Assembly: GCF_000720475.1 (NCBI RefSeq)
Contig: NZ_JOAP01000035.1
Coordinates: forward strand, 1-64,000
Reading direction: 5' to 3'
Length of the DNA stretch: 64,000 bases
Source of the DNA: Streptomyces aureocirculatus
GTDB taxonomy: Bacteria > Actinomycetota > Actinomycetes > Streptomycetales > Streptomycetaceae
The notes beneath the pieces are model-generated. The model made no database searches. It was not told where the DNA came from and worked only from the letters and a program-made list of their open reading frames with translations. Shown here piece by piece: positions 16,109 to 24,010 of the stretch (the stretch's first letter is position 1; each line of letters begins with the position of its first letter). A program made the translations under genes and the position numbers.

Positions 16109-17554
16109 ATGTCCAGGGAGCAACGCGGGCCGAACGAAAAACTCGGCACCGTTCTCGCCCTCGCGGGAATCAGCAACGCGGGACTCGCCCGCCGGGTCAA
16201 CGACCTCGGCGCCCAGCGCGGGTTGACGCTTCGTTACGACAAGACATCGGTGGCCCGGTGGGTGTCCAAGGGCATGGTGCCGCAGGGCGCCGCCCCGCAC
16301 CTCATCGCCGCCGCCATCGGACAGAAGCTCGGCCGCCCCGTGCCGCTGCACGAGATCGGTCTCGCCGACGCGGACCCGGCGCCCGAAGTGGGCCTCGCCT
16401 TCCCGCGCGACGTCGGCGCCGCGGTGAAGTCGGCCACCGAGCTGTACCGCCTCGACCTGGCGGGCCGCCGCACCGGCGGCGGCATCTGGCAGTCCCTCGC
16501 GGGCTCCTTCGCGGTCAGCGCGTACGCCACGCCCGCGTCCCGCTGGCTCATAACCCCGGCCGACAGCTCCGTCGCGCGCGACGCCTCCCAGGACGGGCCA
16601 CGCGACACGGCCCACCATGACGACGGCGGACCGCCGATGAAGGTCGGCCACAGCGACGTGCTCAAACTGCGGGAGGCCGCCGAGGACGCCCGCCGCTGGG
16701 ACTCCAAGTACGGCGGCGGCGACTGGCGTTCGTCCATGGTCCCCGAGTGCCTGCGGGTGGAGGCGGCGCCGCTGCTCCTCGGCTCGTACTCCGACGAGGT
16801 CGGCCGCGCCCTCTTCGGGGCCAGCGCCGAGCTCACCCGGCTCGCCGGCTGGATGGCCTTCGACACCGGCCAGCAGGAGGCCGCCCAGCGGTACTACATC
16901 CAGGCCCTGCGGCTCGCCCGCGCGGCCGCCGACGTGCCCCTGGGGGGATACGTCCTCGCGTCCATGTCGCTCCAGGCGACCTACCGCGGCTTCGGCGACG
17001 AGGGCGTGGACCTCGCGCAGGCAGCGCTCGAACGCAACCGAGGGCTCGCCACCGCCCGCACCATGAGCTTCTTCCGCCTGGTCGAGGCACGCGCGCACGC
17101 GCGCGCCAACGACGCACCCGCCGCCGGCGCGGCCCTGCGGGCCGCGGAGGGCTGGCTGGAGCGGGCCAGGGAGGGCGACAACGACCCCTCGTGGCTCGGC
17201 TTCTACGGCTACGACCGCTTCGCCGCGGACGCCGCCGAGTGCTACCGCGACCTGAAGGCGCCACGGCAGGTGCGGCGCTTCACCGAGCAGGCCCTGTCCC
17301 GGCCCACCGAGGAGTTCGTGCGGTCGCACGGGCTGCGGCTCGTGGTGTCCGCGGTGGCCGAGCTGGAGTCCGGGAACCTCGACGCGGCGTGCGAGCAGGG
17401 CGTGCGCGCCGTGGAGGTCGCCGGGCGCATCTCCTCCGCGCGCACCACCGAGTACGTGAAGGACCTGCTGCACCGGCTCGAACCGTACGGGGACGAGCCA
17501 CGGGTGGTGGAGCTGCGCGAGCGGGCACGGCCGCTGCTCGTCGCGCCCGCCTAG
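16109..17554 (+). CDS. NsdA-like / sporulation-associated TPR regulator
   Basis: A 481-residue cytoplasmic protein starting at 16,109 after GAGGGG. Residues 5-80 form a helix-turn-helix-like segment ([20 protein letters not shown], then [18 protein letters not shown]), which I recognise from the NsdA family of Streptomyces; NsdA is a negative regulator of sporulation and antibiotic production. The part from about 215 onward ([40 protein letters not shown]) is a TPR-like helical array. It resembles the S. coelicolor gene annotated as sporulation associated in this neighbourhood. It is not nsdA itself, which lies elsewhere in S. coelicolor. Function is inferred from the family only. Confidence 0.82.
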   Translation: MSREQRGPNEKLGTVLALAGISNAGLARRVNDLGAQRGLTLRYDKTSVARWVSKGMVPQGAAPHLIAAAIGQKLGRPVPLHEIGLADADPAPEVGLAFPRDVGAAVKSATELYRLDLAGRRTGGGIWQSLAGSFAVSAYATPASRWLITPADSSVARDASQDGPRDTAHHDDGGPPMKVGHSDVLKLREAAEDARRWDSKYGGGDWRSSMVPECLRVEAAPLLLGSYSDEVGRALFGASAELTRLAGWMAFDTGQQEAAQRYYIQALRLARAAADVPLGGYVLASMSLQATYRGFGDEGVDLAQAALERNRGLATARTMSFFRLVEARAHARANDAPAAGAALRAAEGWLERAREGDNDPSWLGFYGYDRFAADAAECYRDLKAPRQVRRFTEQALSRPTEEFVRSHGLRLVVSAVAELESGNLDAACEQGVRAVEVAGRISSARTTEYVKDLLHRLEPYGDEPRVVELRERARPLLVAPA

Positions 17555-17675
17555 CCGCTGGGGGCAGCGGCCCACCGCGGGTGTGCCGCACGCCTCAGTG
17601 CCGCCCCTCCCCCGGCAGGTTTGCGGACGTTGTCAGTGGTGCAGGGCAGTATCGGGGGCGGGAGGTGCAAGGGTG

Positions 17676-18884
17676 ATGGGTCGGGGTGCAGCCGTGACGT
17701 ACGACTGTGACGTGCTCGTGATCGGCGGCGGGATCGTCGGGCTCGCGACGGCGTACGCCCTCACCCGTGCCCGCCCCGGCACCCGCGTCACCGTCCTGGA
17801 GAAGGAGGCGGGCCCCGCCCGCCACCAGACGGGGCGCAACAGCGGCGTCATCCACAGCGGGATCTACTACCGCCCCGGTTCCCTGAAGGCCCGGTACGCC
17901 GCGCGCGGCGCCGCCGAGATGATCAAGTTCTGCGCGGAGTACGGCATCGCGCACGAGGTCACCGGCAAGCTGATCGTCGCCACCGACCGCGCCGAGCTGC
18001 CCCGCCTGCACGCCCTGGTCCAGCGCGGCCGGGAGAACGGCATCCCGGTCCGCGAGCTCGGCCCCGCCCAGATAGCGGCGTACGAGCCGTGCGTGCGCGG
18101 CCTCGCCGCCATCCACGTGGGCACCACCGGCATCTGCGACTACGGGGCCGTCGCGGCCCAGCTCGCCCAGGCCTCCGGCGTCGAGGTGCGGTACGGCTCG
18201 GAGGCCGTGCGGATCGACCGCCGCGCGGACCTCGGGGTCGCCGTGCGCACCGCCGCGGGTGACGTCGTCAGGGGGCGGGTCCTGGTGAACTGCGCCGGGC
18301 TGCACTGCGACCGCGTCGCCCGTATGACCGGCGACGACCCCGGCATGCGGATCGTGCCCTTCCGCGGCGAGTACTTCACCCTCGCCAGGCCCGGGCTCGT
18401 CCGCGGCCTGGTCTATCCCGTCCCCGACCCCGCCTTCCCCTTCCTCGGCGTGCACCTCACCCGAGGCATCGACGGCGGGGTGCACGTGGGGCCGAACGCG
18501 GTGCCCGCGCTGGCCCGTGAGGGGTACGACTGGTCCGTCGTCCGGCCCCGTGAGCTTGCCGGGACGCTCGGCTGGCCCGGGGCCTGGCAGATCGCCCGGC
18601 GGCACTGGCGGTATGGCGCCGGGGAGCTGCGGCGCTCCCTCTCCAAGGGGGCGTTCGCCGAGGCCGTGCGGCGGCTGCTTCCCGCTGTGCGGGGGGAGGA
18701 TCTGGTGCCCGCGGCGGCCGGGGTGCGGGCGCAGGCCGTCCTGCGGGACGGGACGCTCGTCGACGACTTCCTCTTCCGGGAGTCGGCACGCGCCGTGCAC
18801 GTCCTGAACGCGCCCTCGCCCGCGGCCACCGCTTCGCTGCCCATCGGCAGGGAGGTTGCCCGGCGGGCGCTGGCCGCGCTGTAG
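17676..18884 (+). CDS. lhgO: L-2-hydroxyglutarate oxidase (LhgO family)
   Basis: A 402-residue FAD-dependent oxidase that converts L-2-hydroxyglutarate to 2-oxoglutarate, a metabolite-repair reaction. The dinucleotide-binding motif VLVIGGGIVGLATAYAL is at about residues 11-27. The family signatures HQTGRNSGVIHSGIYY, PFRGEYFTLA, PFLGVHLTR and AGVRAQAVLRDG are all present in order, and LNAPSPAATASLPIG closes the FAD site. The start at 17,676 is preceded by GGGAGGTG; a GTG six codons later is an alternative. It follows the NsdA-like gene by 121 bp on the same strand but need not be cotranscribed. Confidence 0.92.
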   Translation: MGRGAAVTYDCDVLVIGGGIVGLATAYALTRARPGTRVTVLEKEAGPARHQTGRNSGVIHSGIYYRPGSLKARYAARGAAEMIKFCAEYGIAHEVTGKLIVATDRAELPRLHALVQRGRENGIPVRELGPAQIAAYEPCVRGLAAIHVGTTGICDYGAVAAQLAQASGVEVRYGSEAVRIDRRADLGVAVRTAAGDVVRGRVLVNCAGLHCDRVARMTGDDPGMRIVPFRGEYFTLARPGLVRGLVYPVPDPAFPFLGVHLTRGIDGGVHVGPNAVPALAREGYDWSVVRPRELAGTLGWPGAWQIARRHWRYGAGELRRSLSKGAFAEAVRRLLPAVRGEDLVPAAAGVRAQAVLRDGTLVDDFLFRESARAVHVLNAPSPAATASLPIGREVARRALAAL

Positions 18885-18924
18885 GCCTTGCCGGGGGCTA
18901 CCCGATCCCGCCCCTTCCCGATCC

Positions 18925-18995
18925 TGGGGCTCCGCCCCAGACCCCGTTATCGGCCTGCGGCCTCGTCCTCAAACGCCGGACGGGCTGTGATGAGC
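18925..18995. repeat. Common Streptomyces intergenic repeat
   Basis: CTGGGGCTCCGCCCCAGACC followed by CCTCAAACGCCGGACGGGCT is the palindromic intergenic element seen many times in Streptomyces genomes. The first part forms a hairpin (TGGGGC TCC GCCCCA). It may also end transcription of lhgO. Confidence 0.8.
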
Positions 18996-19078
18996 GTCCT
19001 GGTTACGGTGAAGGGGCGCCCGCGCGCGGAGCGCGCTGATGGATACAGCGGGGCGCGCCGCGAGGCCGCCGCCCCGAC

Positions 19079-19096
19079 TAAAATCGACGCACTGTG
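19079..19096 (+). promoter_or_regulatory. -10 box close to the trmB start (possible leaderless transcript)
   Basis: TAAAAT at 19,079-19,084 ends nine bases before the GTG start at 19,094, and no Shine-Dalgarno sequence is present. A transcript from this box would start at or within a few bases of the start codon. No good -35 is seen 17 bp upstream. Confidence 0.5.
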
Positions 19097-19930
19097 TCTG
19101 AGAACTCCCGCCCGAAGGGCACCCCGCGCTTCCCCGAAGGACCCACCCCCGACCCCACGGGGTCCCAGTTCGAGCGGCGGATCCGCAGCTTCACCCCGCG
19201 CCGCAGCCGCGTCACCACCGCCCAGGGTGACGCCCTGCGCCGCCTGTGGCAGGCGTGGGGCCTGGACATCGACGGCAAGGAAGTCCTCGACCTCGCCGCA
19301 CTCTTCCAGCGGCCGGAGGGCTCACGTCCGGTCGTCCTGGAGATCGGCTTCGGCATGGGCGAAGCCACCGCGCAGATGGCTGCGGCCGACCCGGACACCG
19401 ACATCCTCGCGGTGGACGTGCACACCCCCGGCCAGGGCAACCTGCTCAACCTCGCGGAGCGCAACGGGCTGAGCAACGTCCGGGTCGCCAACGGCGACGC
19501 CGTCATCCTGCTGCGCGAAATGCTCGCCCCGGAGTCCCTGGACGGCGTCCGCGTGTACTTCCCTGACCCCTGGCCCAAGGCCCGGCACAACAAGCGCCGC
19601 CTGATCCAGCCGGAGTTCCTCTCCCTGCTCGCCCCCCGCCTGAAGCCAGGCGGACTGCTGCACTGCGCCACGGACTGGGAGCCGTACGCCGAGCACATGC
19701 TCCAGGTCCTGACCGCGCACCCGGACTTCGAGAACACCCGGGAGGACGGCGGGTTCGCGCCCCGGCCCGGCTTCCGGCCGCTCACCCGCTTCGAGGGCCA
19801 GGGCCTCAGGAAGGGCCATGTCGTCCACGACCTGCTGTTCCGCCGCGCGGCCACCCTCACGGAGCGCCCGGAACCGGACGTTCAGTCCCCTGCGGCCCCG
19901 CAGGACCCCAAGGCCCCGGCAGGCGACTGA
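19094..19930 (+). CDS. trmB: tRNA (guanine-N7-)-methyltransferase TrmB
   Basis: A 278-residue SAM-dependent enzyme that makes m7G46 in tRNA. The SAM-binding motif I is VLEIGFGMGEATAQMA at about residues 77-92, followed by the acidic motif ILAVDVHTPG. The TrmB signature VYFPDPWPKARHNKRR (about 154-169) and ATDWEPYAEHM are intact. The N-terminal 35 residues are a basic, Pro-rich extension common in actinobacterial versions. The GTG start at 19,094 has no ribosome binding site. The PrsW-like gene follows 59 bp downstream on the same strand. Confidence 0.93.
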   Translation: MSENSRPKGTPRFPEGPTPDPTGSQFERRIRSFTPRRSRVTTAQGDALRRLWQAWGLDIDGKEVLDLAALFQRPEGSRPVVLEIGFGMGEATAQMAAADPDTDILAVDVHTPGQGNLLNLAERNGLSNVRVANGDAVILLREMLAPESLDGVRVYFPDPWPKARHNKRRLIQPEFLSLLAPRLKPGGLLHCATDWEPYAEHMLQVLTAHPDFENTREDGGFAPRPGFRPLTRFEGQGLRKGHVVHDLLFRRAATLTERPEPDVQSPAAPQDPKAPAGD

Positions 19931-19989
19931 GACCCAGGGTCCCCGAGGCACCGTCGCGGTCCGCCGCAACCCTCGTTACTGTCGAAGCC

Positions 19990-21483
19990 GTGGCCACCAG
20001 TCCCGCCTACCCGACATACCCGACGCAGCCCGCCGGGCCCGCCGGGTCCGCGGGGAACGCGGGGAACGCGGGGAACGCGGGGAACGCGGGGAACGCGGGG
20101 AACGCGGGGAACGCGGGGAACGCGGGAAAGACGAACCGGCATCCGCGCTGGTGGCAGCTCAGAGCGCTCCGGGTGGGCGGGCTCGTCACCCTGCTCGCGC
20201 TCTCCGGTCTGGTGATCCTCGCCCTGGTGCGCGAGCAGACCGGCACCGAGGGGTTCCTGGTCGGGCTCGGTCTCGCCACGCTGCCGGTGCCGCTGCTCAT
20301 CGCCGCGTTCCGGTGGCTGGACCGGGTGGCTCCCGGGCCCCGGCGGAACCTGGTGTTCGCCTTCGCCTGGGGGGCCTGCGCGGCCGCCCTGATAGCGATC
20401 GTCGCGAACAGCTTCGCGACCCAGTGGATAGCCACCGCCACCGCCGACCCGACGAGCGCCGACACGCTCGGCGCGACCGTCATAGCCCCGATCGTCGAGG
20501 AGACCGCGAAGGCCGCGGCCGTGCTGCTCGTCTTCCTCTTCCGCAGATCCGACTTCACCGGTGTCGTCGACGGCTTCGTCATAGCGGGCGTCACCGCGAC
20601 CGGCTTCGCGTTCACCGAGAACATCCTCTATCTCGGCAACGCCTTCGGCACCGACCAGCTCAGCGGCGAGAGCGGCCTCGCCTCGGTGACGGCGGCGACC
20701 TTCTTCGTCCGCGTCGTCATGTCGCCGTTCGCGCATCCGCTGTTCACCGTGCTCACCGGCATCGGCTTCGGCATCGCCGCCCTCAGCGGCGAGCGGCACA
20801 CGACGCGCCGGGTGCTCCTGCCGCTCGCGGGACTGCTGCTCGCGATGGGCACGCACGCCTTCTGGAACGGCTCGGCGAGCTTCGGCGAGTACGGCTTCTT
20901 CGTCGTCTACGCGACCTTCATGCTGCCGGTGTTCGGGCTGCTCACCTGGCTCGCCGTCTGGCTGCGCCGGCGCGAGCTCGCCCTCGTGCGGGCAGAGCTG
21001 CCCGCCTATGTGGTGGCCGGCTGGCTCACCGCGGCCGAGCCGTTCGCGCTCGGCTCGATGCGCGCGCGGACCCTCGCCCGTGACTACGCCGCGCACCACC
21101 TGGGCAGACCCGCGGGCCGTGCCGTCGTCGACTACGAGACGTACGCGACCTCCCTCGCCCTGCTGCGGCACCGGGCCCACCGCGGCCGGGCCCGCGCCGA
21201 CTTCGCCGTACGGGAGCGGGAGCTGCTTGACGCCCTGTGGGAGCGGCGCGAGGTGGCGCGTCCCGCGCTCGCGTACGCGGCCCGGGTGACGGCGCCCGTC
21301 GTGCTGCCGCTCCCGTACGCCGCGTACGGGCCCTTCCACACCGCGTACGGGATGCCTCGTACCGCGTACGGGATGCCTCGTACCGCGTACGGAACGCCGC
21401 ACGCGCCGTACGGGCAACCCCACGTCGCGCACGGCCCCCCGGCGGGCCCCGCCTACCCCTCGTACAACCCCTACCGGACCTGA
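19990..21483 (+). CDS. PrsW-family intramembrane metalloprotease
   Basis: A 497-residue multi-pass membrane protein. After a repeat-rich N-terminal tail it has about eight hydrophobic segments between residues 65 and 330. The family motifs are visible in order: IVEETAKAAAVLL (EExxK), FAFTENILYL (ENxxY), SPFAHPLFTVLTG and MGTHAFWNGSA with the metal-binding histidines. In Bacillus, PrsW cleaves the anti-sigma factor RsiW; the substrate here is unknown. The last 50 residues are a Pro/Gly/Tyr tail with TAYGMPR repeats, probably cytoplasmic. The GTG start at 19,990 sits 59 bp after trmB. Confidence 0.88.
   Translation: MATSPAYPTYPTQPAGPAGSAGNAGNAGNAGNAGNAGNAGNAGNAGKTNRHPRWWQLRALRVGGLVTLLALSGLVILALVREQTGTEGFLVGLGLATLPVPLLIAAFRWLDRVAPGPRRNLVFAFAWGACAAALIAIVANSFATQWIATATADPTSADTLGATVIAPIVEETAKAAAVLLVFLFRRSDFTGVVDGFVIAGVTATGFAFTENILYLGNAFGTDQLSGESGLASVTAATFFVRVVMSPFAHPLFTVLTGIGFGIAALSGERHTTRRVLLPLAGLLLAMGTHAFWNGSASFGEYGFFVVYATFMLPVFGLLTWLAVWLRRRELALVRAELPAYVVAGWLTAAEPFALGSMRARTLARDYAAHHLGRPAGRAVVDYETYATSLALLRHRAHRGRARADFAVRERELLDALWERREVARPALAYAARVTAPVVLPLPYAAYGPFHTAYGMPRTAYGMPRTAYGTPHAPYGQPHVAHGPPAGPAYPSYNPYRT
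20050..20121 (+). repeat. Coding 9-bp minisatellite (AGN repeats)
   Basis: Eight exact copies of the 9-bp unit GCGGGGAAC encode eight Ala-Gly-Asn repeats in the N-terminal tail of the PrsW-like protein. A near copy (GCGGGAAAG) follows directly. Perfect copy identity suggests recent expansion, and the copy number is likely to vary between strains without breaking the frame. Confidence 0.95.
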
Positions 21484-21499
21484 GGCACGGCGGCCGTGA

Positions 21500-22444
21500 T
21501 CACGCCGACGCGGCGGTCAGACGGGCCACTTCTTCCTGCGTCAGCTCCAGGTCGGCCACCGCGAGCAGCGCGGGAAGCTGTTCCACGGAGCGGGCGGAGG
21601 CGAGCGGCGCGGCCACCGTCGGCTGGGCGGCGAGCCAGGCGAGGGCCACCGTGGCGTGCTCGGCGCCGCGGTCCGCGGCTATCTCGTCGAGGGCCGCGAG
21701 GACGCGCTGTCCGCGCTCGGTCTCCAGGTGCTGCGCCGCTCCCCCGGCCCGGGCGCTGTCGACCTGGGTGCCCGGGCGGTACTTGCCGGTCAGGAAGCCG
21801 GCGGCGAGCGCGTAGTAGGGCACGGCCGCGAGACCCGAGCGGGACGCGACCTCCTGGAGCGGGCCCTCGTAGGTGTCGCGCGAGACGAGGTTGTAGTGCG
21901 GCTGGAGCGCCACGTACCGCACGAGGCCCTCGCGGTCGGAGAAGTCGAGGGATTCCTGGAGGCGTTCGGCGGTGATGTTGGAGGCGGCGATCGCCCGTAC
22001 CTTGCCGGACCGCACCAGTTCGTCGAGGGCGGTCAGGAACTCCTCGACAGGCACGGACGGATCGTCGTAGTGCGTGTAGTACAGGTCGATGTAGTCGGTG
22101 CCGAGGCGGCGCAGCGACTCCTCGGCGGCGGACTTGATGGTGCTCGCCGAGAGGCCCTTGTAGTCGGGGTGACCGCCGACCTTGGTGGCGATGAGGACGT
22201 CGGAGCGGTTGCCGCGCGCGGCGAGCCAGCGGCCGATGACGGTCTCGGACACGCCGCCGTCGTTGCCGGGCGCCCACGCCGAGTACACGTCGGCGGTGTC
22301 CACGAAGTTGCCGCCCGCCGCGGTGTAGGCGTCGAGGACCGCGAAGGACTGCTGCTCGTCGGCGGTCCAGCCGAAGACGTTGCCGCCGAGGGCGAGGGGG
22401 AAGACTTCGAGGTCGGAGGAGCCCAGTGGGCGAAGAGTGGTCAT
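21500..22444 (-). CDS. Aldo/keto reductase
   Basis: A 314-residue NADPH-dependent oxidoreductase of the aldo/keto reductase fold. The start at 22,444 (MTTLRPLGSSDLEVFPLALG) is the family's usual beginning. Catalytic residues are present: Asp and Tyr in FVDTADVYSAW (about 47-57), Lys in LIATKVGG (about 85-92) and His in YYTHYDDP (about 124-131). Cofactor contacts appear in IAASNITAERL and in PLASARSVEQL near the end. It is convergent with the PrsW gene, only 16 bp apart. Substrate unknown; the sequence resembles the general oxidoreductase subfamily used for small aldehydes. Confidence 0.92.
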   Translation of the reverse strand: MTTLRPLGSSDLEVFPLALGGNVFGWTADEQQSFAVLDAYTAAGGNFVDTADVYSAWAPGNDGGVSETVIGRWLAARGNRSDVLIATKVGGHPDYKGLSASTIKSAAEESLRRLGTDYIDLYYTHYDDPSVPVEEFLTALDELVRSGKVRAIAASNITAERLQESLDFSDREGLVRYVALQPHYNLVSRDTYEGPLQEVASRSGLAAVPYYALAAGFLTGKYRPGTQVDSARAGGAAQHLETERGQRVLAALDEIAADRGAEHATVALAWLAAQPTVAAPLASARSVEQLPALLAVADLELTQEEVARLTAASA

Positions 22445-22532
22445 GGGGGGATCAACGCACACGCGGAGTCGGTAATTCCGGCGGCCCTGGCGTCGGGGGG
22501 GGGTGTCGCCAGGGCCGCCGGGGCCTCGGGTG

Positions 22533-23633
22533 TTACGGGTTGAGACCCTTGCCCTGGAGCCAGCCGAGCGGGTCGATGTTGGCGCCGCCGCTCGTGTGGA
22601 CCTCCATGTGGAGGTGCGGGCCCGTGACGTTGCCGGTGGCGCCGACGCGGCCGATGACGTCGCCGGTGGTGACCTTCTGGCCGGCGCTGACGCTCAGCGA
22701 GGACTGGTGGCAGTACCAGATCTCGGTGCCGTCTTCGAGTTCGAGGATGGTGCGGTAGCCGTACGCCCCCGCCCATCCCGCCTCTTTGACGGTGCCGGAG
22801 TGCACGGCCTTGAGCGGGGTACCCGTAGGGGCAGCGAAGTCGAGACCGGTGTGCTGACCGGAGGACCACATGGAGCCGGAGTCACCGAAGTGCGAGGTGA
22901 GGGTGTACGAGGAGGTGGGCAGTGAATAGCTCTTGGCGAGCTTGGCGAGACGCTCCGCCTCGGCCTTCTTGCGCGCGGCCGCTGCCTTCTCGCGCTTCTC
23001 CTCGGCCGCCTTGGCCTTGGCCTCGGCCTGCGCCTTGGACTGCTGGGCCTTCGCCTGCTCGGCGGCCTTCCGCACGGCCGCGTCCTCGGCCGCCCTGCGC
23101 ATGGCGTCGTCCGCCTGGCTCTGCTGACTCTCGGCCTGCTGCATGATGCGGGCCCGCAGTGCCTCACCGGCGCCGGTGGTGCCCTGCTCGGCGTCGGCGG
23201 CGCTCACGCCCGCGGAGCTGAGGGGTGCGGCGGCCGCGACGGTGGTGGGCGCCTCCGGCGCTTCGTCCGACATCAGGGCGCCCACGCCCGGCAGGGACCC
23301 CGCGTCGGGCAGCGAGTCCGTGACCGCCGACATGTCCGGCATGGCTATGGAGACGGGCGGCTTGCCGCCCTGCGCGGTGGCCATGCCGCCCGCGCCCACG
23401 GCCGCGATGACGCCGACGCCGAGGACGGTGGAGCTGCGCGCGAGGCCGCCGCCGCCCTTCTTGTGGACCCGGTGCCGGCCGCGCACGGGGCGGACGGACT
23501 CGGCGGTGGGGTTCCACTCCTCCCACGGCTCCTGGGGGGCGTACCCGCCGAATCCCGCAGGGCCTTGCGGGCCTTCGCCGGAGTCGTCGTTCGGTACGTA
23601 GAGCGCTTCGGGGGCAGGCCGGTTGGACGCCAC
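22533..23633 (-). CDS. M23 (LytM-type) cell-wall peptidase under c-di-AMP riboswitch
   Basis: A 366-residue exported zinc endopeptidase. I choose the GTG at 23,633 (VASNRPAPEA), which follows AAGGAG and the riboswitch. A hydrophobic segment at about 70-90 (STVLGVGVIAAVGAGGMATA) comes after a long cytoplasmic tail and acts as signal anchor. Residues 165-240 are an Ala/Lys/Glu-rich coiled coil. The catalytic domain occupies the C-terminal 120 residues with the Zn ligands in GQHTGLDFAAP and GPHLHMEVH. Such peptidases cut peptidoglycan cross-bridges during growth or sporulation. Control by c-di-AMP fits the known link of that messenger to cell-wall hydrolases in Streptomyces. Confidence 0.9.
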   Translation of the reverse strand: MASNRPAPEALYVPNDDSGEGPQGPAGFGGYAPQEPWEEWNPTAESVRPVRGRHRVHKKGGGGLARSSTVLGVGVIAAVGAGGMATAQGGKPPVSIAMPDMSAVTDSLPDAGSLPGVGALMSDEAPEAPTTVAAAAPLSSAGVSAADAEQGTTGAGEALRARIMQQAESQQSQADDAMRRAAEDAAVRKAAEQAKAQQSKAQAEAKAKAAEEKREKAAAARKKAEAERLAKLAKSYSLPTSSYTLTSHFGDSGSMWSSGQHTGLDFAAPTGTPLKAVHSGTVKEAGWAGAYGYRTILELEDGTEIWYCHQSSLSVSAGQKVTTGDVIGRVGATGNVTGPHLHMEVHTSGGANIDPLGWLQGKGLNP

Positions 23634-23659
23634 TGGGGCGTACTCCTTTCCTTCCTTCT

Positions 23660-23770
23660 CGCCTACCGGGTTAGCTGACGGGTTCGGAGCAGGAAGGTCT
23701 CCTACGGGCACGGATCATGCCCGATTCACCCCAATGTGGTGGTTCCCCGGCTCCCTTGCGGGATTAGGCG
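23660..23770 (-). ncRNA. c-di-AMP riboswitch (ydaO/yuaA class)
   Basis: On the minus strand the leader of the M23 gene reads CGCCTAATCC (23,770-23,761), then GGGAGCCGGGGAACCAC, GGGGTGAATC, the segment CCGAACCCGTCAGCTAACC and finally GGTAGGCG ending at 23,660. These are the conserved blocks of the ydaO/yuaA aptamer. CGCCTA at the 5' end pairs with TAGGCG at the 3' end to make the closing helix. The aptamer ends 26 bp before the start codon, so it may act on termination or on the ribosome binding site. Assignment rests on remembered consensus; no covariance search was run. Confidence 0.9.
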
Positions 23771-24010
23771 TGTGCGCACGGAGCCGACTTGAGTGTCGAC
23801 TGGGACGACCGCGCTGCGTTATCGAACGTTAATAGACAGCGGGTCGGTATTCCAAGCTGTTCCGACTGATCGTTAACGCTTACGCCACTAACACAAGGGA
23901 CATCTGCGTTGTGAGTGGGGCGAGTTGAACGGCGCCCATGACGCACCGCAGCGAGGTGGACCTTGGGGGCTGGCTGATGCCGCGTCAGCTACTGTGCGGA
24001 GGGACGCCGT
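23771..24010 (-). promoter_or_regulatory. Promoter region upstream of the c-di-AMP riboswitch
   Basis: About 240 bp between the aptamer and the phosphatase stop. The part at 23,815-23,900 is clearly AT-richer than its surroundings and contains GTTAACG and ATTAACGTTCGATAACG on the minus strand, a likely promoter zone. No gene is visible. Confidence 0.45.
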
